42,170 bases of DNA from an uncultured Tissierellia bacterium (GTDB taxonomy: Bacteria; Bacillota; Clostridia; Tissierellales; Peptoniphilaceae): contig CABTZP010000001.1 in assembly GCA_902489375.1 (NCBI GenBank), forward strand, positions 1-42,170, given 5' to 3'. A model generated the notes under the pieces. That model was not told the DNA's origin, searched no databases, and saw nothing but the letters and a program-made list of their open reading frames with translations. Position 1 is the stretch's first letter, and each line of letters starts with the position of its first letter. This document shows positions 39,713 through 42,170 of the stretch, piece after piece. The translations under genes and the position numbers were made by a program.

Positions 39713-40633
39713 ATGATTTACACGGTTACCTTAAATCCCTCCCTCGACTTTATTACCGTGGTTAAAGACTTAAAAAAGGGAAAAATCAACCGATCTTGTG
39801 AAGATAGCATGAATGCTGGCGGCCATGCGATTACGGTCTCCCGATTTTTAAATATTTTGCAGATGCCGACGACCGCAACCGGTTTTGTTGGAGGAAAAAC
39901 CGGCGCCTTTGTCGAGGATGAACTTAGCCGGCAGGGAATCGCCCATCATTTCATTCACATTAAGGAAAATACCCGAATCAACCTGGGCATTTTTTCCGGG
40001 GGCATGGAGACCCGGATTAATGGGACGGGCCCTCACGTTAGCCTGGAGGAAATCAATGATCTGATGTACTATCTTTCCCGGATTCGGGAAGGAGATGTTG
40101 TCATTATGGCTGGATCCATTCCTAAGGATATGCCTCCCAGCGTTTACAGCCGGATTGTTGAGATTGCCGTTGTCAATGGAGCTGACTTTATTCTTCACGT
40201 TGATCAGGCGTTGGTCAAGCCGATCCTTCAAAAGGGACCCCTTCTGGTGACCCCAAGCCTGGAAGATCTTTCTGAATTTTACGGGCAGGAAGTCCTCACG
40301 AAAGAAGACGTATTAAAATATGGAATGCGCTATTTTAACGAAGGACCAAAAAATGTCCTGGTCAATATGGGACTGGAAGGATCCATGCTTTTTGCGGAAG
40401 ATGGAAAAATCTATGAGGCCGGAGGCCCCGGAAAAACCATTATTTCCACAACCTACGCGGATATGGGTCTGGTTGCCGGCTTTGTTGGCGATTATATGCG
40501 AACGGGAAACCCAAAAGAAGCCTTTCATTTAGCCCAGGTCATTGGTCATGCGGCCTGTTATGTTCAAACCTTGCCAAATATGGACCTTCTTCGTCAGGCC
40601 GGCGAAGAGGTGGAGATTCTTCCTCTTAATTGA
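39713..40633 (+). CDS. PfkB-family sugar-kinase-like protein with altered active-site motifs
   Basis: The ATG at 39713 follows AAGGAAAGG and gives 306 residues, the normal size of the 1-phosphofructokinase/tagatose-6-phosphate kinase group. The fold is clear from MIYTVTLNPSLDFITVV, GFVGGKTGAFVEDELSRQGI, VVIMAGSIPKDMPPSVY and the C-terminal VAGFVGDYMRTGNPKEAFHLA. Key motifs are changed. The substrate motif GGKG(I/V)NVSR reads GGHAITVSR (36-44). The usual KPN reads TPS. The anion-hole motif GAGD reads TYAD (247-250), with one extra residue before VAGF. Asp250 may still be the catalytic base. It could be a kinase of altered specificity or a regulatory pseudoenzyme. Confidence 0.8.
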   Translation: MIYTVTLNPSLDFITVVKDLKKGKINRSCEDSMNAGGHAITVSRFLNILQMPTTATGFVGGKTGAFVEDELSRQGIAHHFIHIKENTRINLGIFSGGMETRINGTGPHVSLEEINDLMYYLSRIREGDVVIMAGSIPKDMPPSVYSRIVEIAVVNGADFILHVDQALVKPILQKGPLLVTPSLEDLSEFYGQEVLTKEDVLKYGMRYFNEGPKNVLVNMGLEGSMLFAEDGKIYEAGGPGKTIISTTYADMGLVAGFVGDYMRTGNPKEAFHLAQVIGHAACYVQTLPNMDLLRQAGEEVEILPLN

Positions 40634-40644
40634 GCGGAAGAAAA

Positions 40645-40671
40645 AGGCAGAAAGATTTTTTCTTTCTGCCT
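40645..40671. terminator. terminator between the PfkB-like gene and the NYN gene
   Basis: AGGCAGAAAGA (40645-40655) and TCTTTCTGCCT (40661-40671) form an 11-bp perfect stem with a TTTTT loop. On the minus strand TTTTCTTCC follows, so it should end the cysE-NYN transcript. On the plus strand there is no T tail, so its effect there is weaker. Confidence 0.75.
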
Positions 40672-40690
40672 GAGTCGAGATATGGAGATT

Positions 40691-41488
40691 TTACTGTTTT
40701 ATTCGGACAAAGACCTGTTTTCCGCCTTCTTTAGTGATTTGCCGGCGTTCGGTTTCTAAGGATTCCATGGACTCTATAAAAGGGGCCAACTTCTTATATC
40801 CGTAATTTCGGACATCAAAATCAGGAAAGCGCTTAGAAAGTTGGTTTCCCAAGTCTGCCAGAGAGATCCAGGAATCCTCATCGGAATTTTCCATAATAAT
40901 GGAACGGATAGCCCGGCGGAGGGTAGAGAACTTCGTCAGGGGCTGGGCCTTTTCCCGGTGAGCGCTCTGGCTTTTTTCCCCGTTTACTAAGCTGGCATTG
41001 GCTCCCGAATTTTCCTGGGAATCCGGTCCGTCTTCAGCGTCATTTTGATGGTCACTATAAAGAATGTCCAAATATTTAAACGTATTGCAGGCCGCAATAA
41101 AGGCCGGTGGCGTCTTGCTCTCTCCCATTCCGATGACATTCATTCCGGATTCCCGAAGGCGGGAGGCCAGACGGGTAAAGTCACTGTCAGAGCTCACCAG
41201 CACAAAGCCATCGACCGTCATGGTATAGAGAATATCCATGGCGTCAATAATTAAGGCAGAGTCCGAGGAATTTTTCCCATTAGTATAGGAATACTGCTGG
41301 ATAGGCGTAATGGAGGCATCCAGGAGGGTTCTTTTCCACCGGTTATTTTGCGTTTGTGTCCAGTCTCCGTATATGCGCCGGTAGGTGGTTATTCCGTACG
41401 TGGACACTTCGTCAAAAATAGTCTGAATATACTTTGGCGAAATATTTTCCGCGTCAATAAGTAAGGCATACTGATCTTCTTCGTTCAT
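40691..41488 (-). CDS. NYN-domain (PIN-like) protein with C-terminal OST-HTH/LOTUS domain
   Basis: The 265-residue protein has an N-terminal NYN domain (~1-145) with YALLIDAENISPKYI, the acidic NSSDSALIIDAMDIL and FVLVSSDSDFTRLASRLRESGM, placing the conserved Asp residues of PIN-like nucleases. A Ser/Glu/Asn-rich linker (~148-185) leads to an OST-HTH/LOTUS domain (~190-262, SWISLADLGNQLSKRFPDFD, then NYGYKKLAPFIESM). NYN-LOTUS proteins of the LabA/DUF88 type are thought to act on RNA, but bacterial substrates are mostly unknown. CAGGAG precedes the ATG, 21 nt after the cysE stop, so both share a transcript. Confidence 0.9.
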   Translation of the reverse strand: MNEEDQYALLIDAENISPKYIQTIFDEVSTYGITTYRRIYGDWTQTQNNRWKRTLLDASITPIQQYSYTNGKNSSDSALIIDAMDILYTMTVDGFVLVSSDSDFTRLASRLRESGMNVIGMGESKTPPAFIAACNTFKYLDILYSDHQNDAEDGPDSQENSGANASLVNGEKSQSAHREKAQPLTKFSTLRRAIRSIIMENSDEDSWISLADLGNQLSKRFPDFDVRNYGYKKLAPFIESMESLETERRQITKEGGKQVFVRIKQ

Positions 41489-41509
41489 TTTTTGCTCCTG
41501 CGAAATCGT

Positions 41510-42046
41510 TTATTCGGATTTTTCTTCCTCTCCTTTAAAGAGGATATGAGCGGGAACGCCAACGGCTGTGGCTCTGGCGGGAACGTCATGAAGAACAACG
41601 GCTCCGGCGCCAATTTTTGCGCCGTCCCCAACATGGATGGGGCCCAGGAGGGTGGCATGGGTGCCGATATAGACATGATTGCCTAAAATGGGATGGCGGT
41701 GTTTGGAATCTCCCCCCCGGCCACCTAAGGTGACCGAGTGGAACATTACGCAATCATCCCCGATTTCAGCTGTTTCTCCGATCACCACGCCCATTCCGTG
41801 ATCAATGAAAAAGCGGCGGCCGATCTTGGCGCCCGGATGAATTTCAATTCCGGTTTTTTTTCTGGCCCATTCGGAAATCGCCCGGGCAATAAGGGGTTTT
41901 CCTTTTAAATAAAATTCATGGGCAATATCATATGCTTTTAAAGCCTTGTTCATCGGGTAAAAATGGCGTGCTTCAAATAAAGAATGGCAGGCGGGGTCAT
42001 GGTCCATGACGCACTGAGCCTGTTCTTTCCAGTCTCTGTTTTTCAT
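41510..42046 (-). CDS. cysE: serine O-acetyltransferase
   Basis: This 178-residue enzyme is the short CysE form. A helical N-terminus (~1-60) with DPACHSLFEARHFYPMNKAL precedes a left-handed beta helix with hexapeptide repeats. It includes GIEIHPGAKIGRRFFIDHGMGVVIGETAEIG, the active-site histidine region SVTLGGRGGDSKHRHP and GAKIGAGAVVLHDVPARATAVGVPA. It acetylates serine to O-acetylserine for cysteine synthesis; no cysK is in the window. AAAAGGA lies upstream of the ATG. A poor promoter (TTGCAT 42116-42121, TATATT 42095-42100, 15-nt spacer) and a 6-bp hairpin (42082-42097) lie in the 124 bases before the window ends; I see no T-box there. Confidence 0.95.
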   Translation of the reverse strand: MKNRDWKEQAQCVMDHDPACHSLFEARHFYPMNKALKAYDIAHEFYLKGKPLIARAISEWARKKTGIEIHPGAKIGRRFFIDHGMGVVIGETAEIGDDCVMFHSVTLGGRGGDSKHRHPILGNHVYIGTHATLLGPIHVGDGAKIGAGAVVLHDVPARATAVGVPAHILFKGEEEKSE

Positions 42047-42170
42047 GAAAAATCCTTTTCTATTTTATCGTTTTAAGAAAAATTCGCAAAAGCGAATATA
42101 AGGAAGAGTAAAAAAATGCAAATCAGAAAAAAGGCCGGCAGACGAACGAATGCTTTTATTGAAAAGTAAA

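Noticed and set aside
42116..42169. 17-codon plus-strand ORF with AAGGAAGAG upstream
   Set aside because: Very short, at the window edge and overlapping the probable cysE promoter; no context to support it.
1..42170. rRNA, tRNA, CRISPR arrays, insertion sequences, riboswitches
   Set aside because: I looked for repeats with regular spacers, transposase motifs, tRNA-like clover sequences and T-box or common riboswitch cores, and saw none I could support.

Overview
The window is a chromosomal replication-origin region of a Gram-positive bacterium of the Bacillota. The order mnmE-mnmG-rsmG and jag-yidC-yidD-rnpA-rpmH on one side of oriC, with dnaA-dnaN-S4 protein-recF-gyrB-gyrA on the other, is the classic Firmicute arrangement. 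A DUF4446 protein behind parB, walJ, DUF951, a sigma-B/F/G-type factor and a clostridial-style Y-family polymerase point to a Clostridia-like lineage. I cannot name the genus. No sporulation-specific gene other than the ambiguous sigma operon, no rRNA or tRNA gene, no CRISPR array and no transposase is visible.

Layout. 1-583: truncated TrmH-type RNA methyltransferase (-). 847-2307: pncB (+). 2543-3541: pta (-). 3785-7925: a minus-strand operon cinA-parA-parB-DUF4446, headed by three parS-like sites at 8044-8200. 8251-12282: mnmE-mnmG-rsmG (-). 12446-15263: rpmH-rnpA-yidD-yidC-jag (-), driven by a consensus promoter at 15357-15385. 15434-17416: a bipartite oriC of DnaA boxes on both sides of dnaA, with a GC cluster and DnaA-trio tract before dnaN. 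17474-24513: dnaN, S4 protein, recF, gyrB, gyrA (+). 24523-26006: a three-gene partner-switching sigma operon. 26076-35790: a plus-strand run of a double Nudix protein, a large membrane-anchored protein, walJ, a TtcA-like enzyme, uppP, a CNNM/CorC protein, a beta-propeller-like protein, mscS and DUF951, ending at a strong bidirectional terminator. 35929-38128: XRE regulator - ImmA/IrrE protease - glyA (-). 38315-39565: a DinB-type polymerase, divergent from the XRE gene. 39713-40633: a PfkB-fold protein with altered motifs. 40691-42046: cysE and a NYN-LOTUS protein (-). Most genes point away from oriC, as expected for leading-strand coding; pncB and the genes beyond 35.9 kb break the pattern.

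The strongest lead is at 37.25-39.57 kb. An XRE repressor and an ImmA/IrrE-type metalloprotease are translationally coupled and divergent from an error-prone polymerase. Their promoters overlap at the -35 boxes and are overlaid by GAAG/CTTC palindromes. This looks like a protease-relieved repressor switch (compare ImmR/ImmA of ICEBs1 and DdrO/PprI of Deinococcus) controlling a mutagenic polymerase. Other unusual points are parS sites with an AT core, one of them inside a terminator-like 28-bp palindrome; an anti-sigma factor that has lost most of its ATP-binding boxes; a tandem Nudix fusion; a PfkB protein with altered active-site motifs; and inflated charged linkers in several housekeeping proteins. 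All calls come from reading the sequence by eye; no homology search was run.
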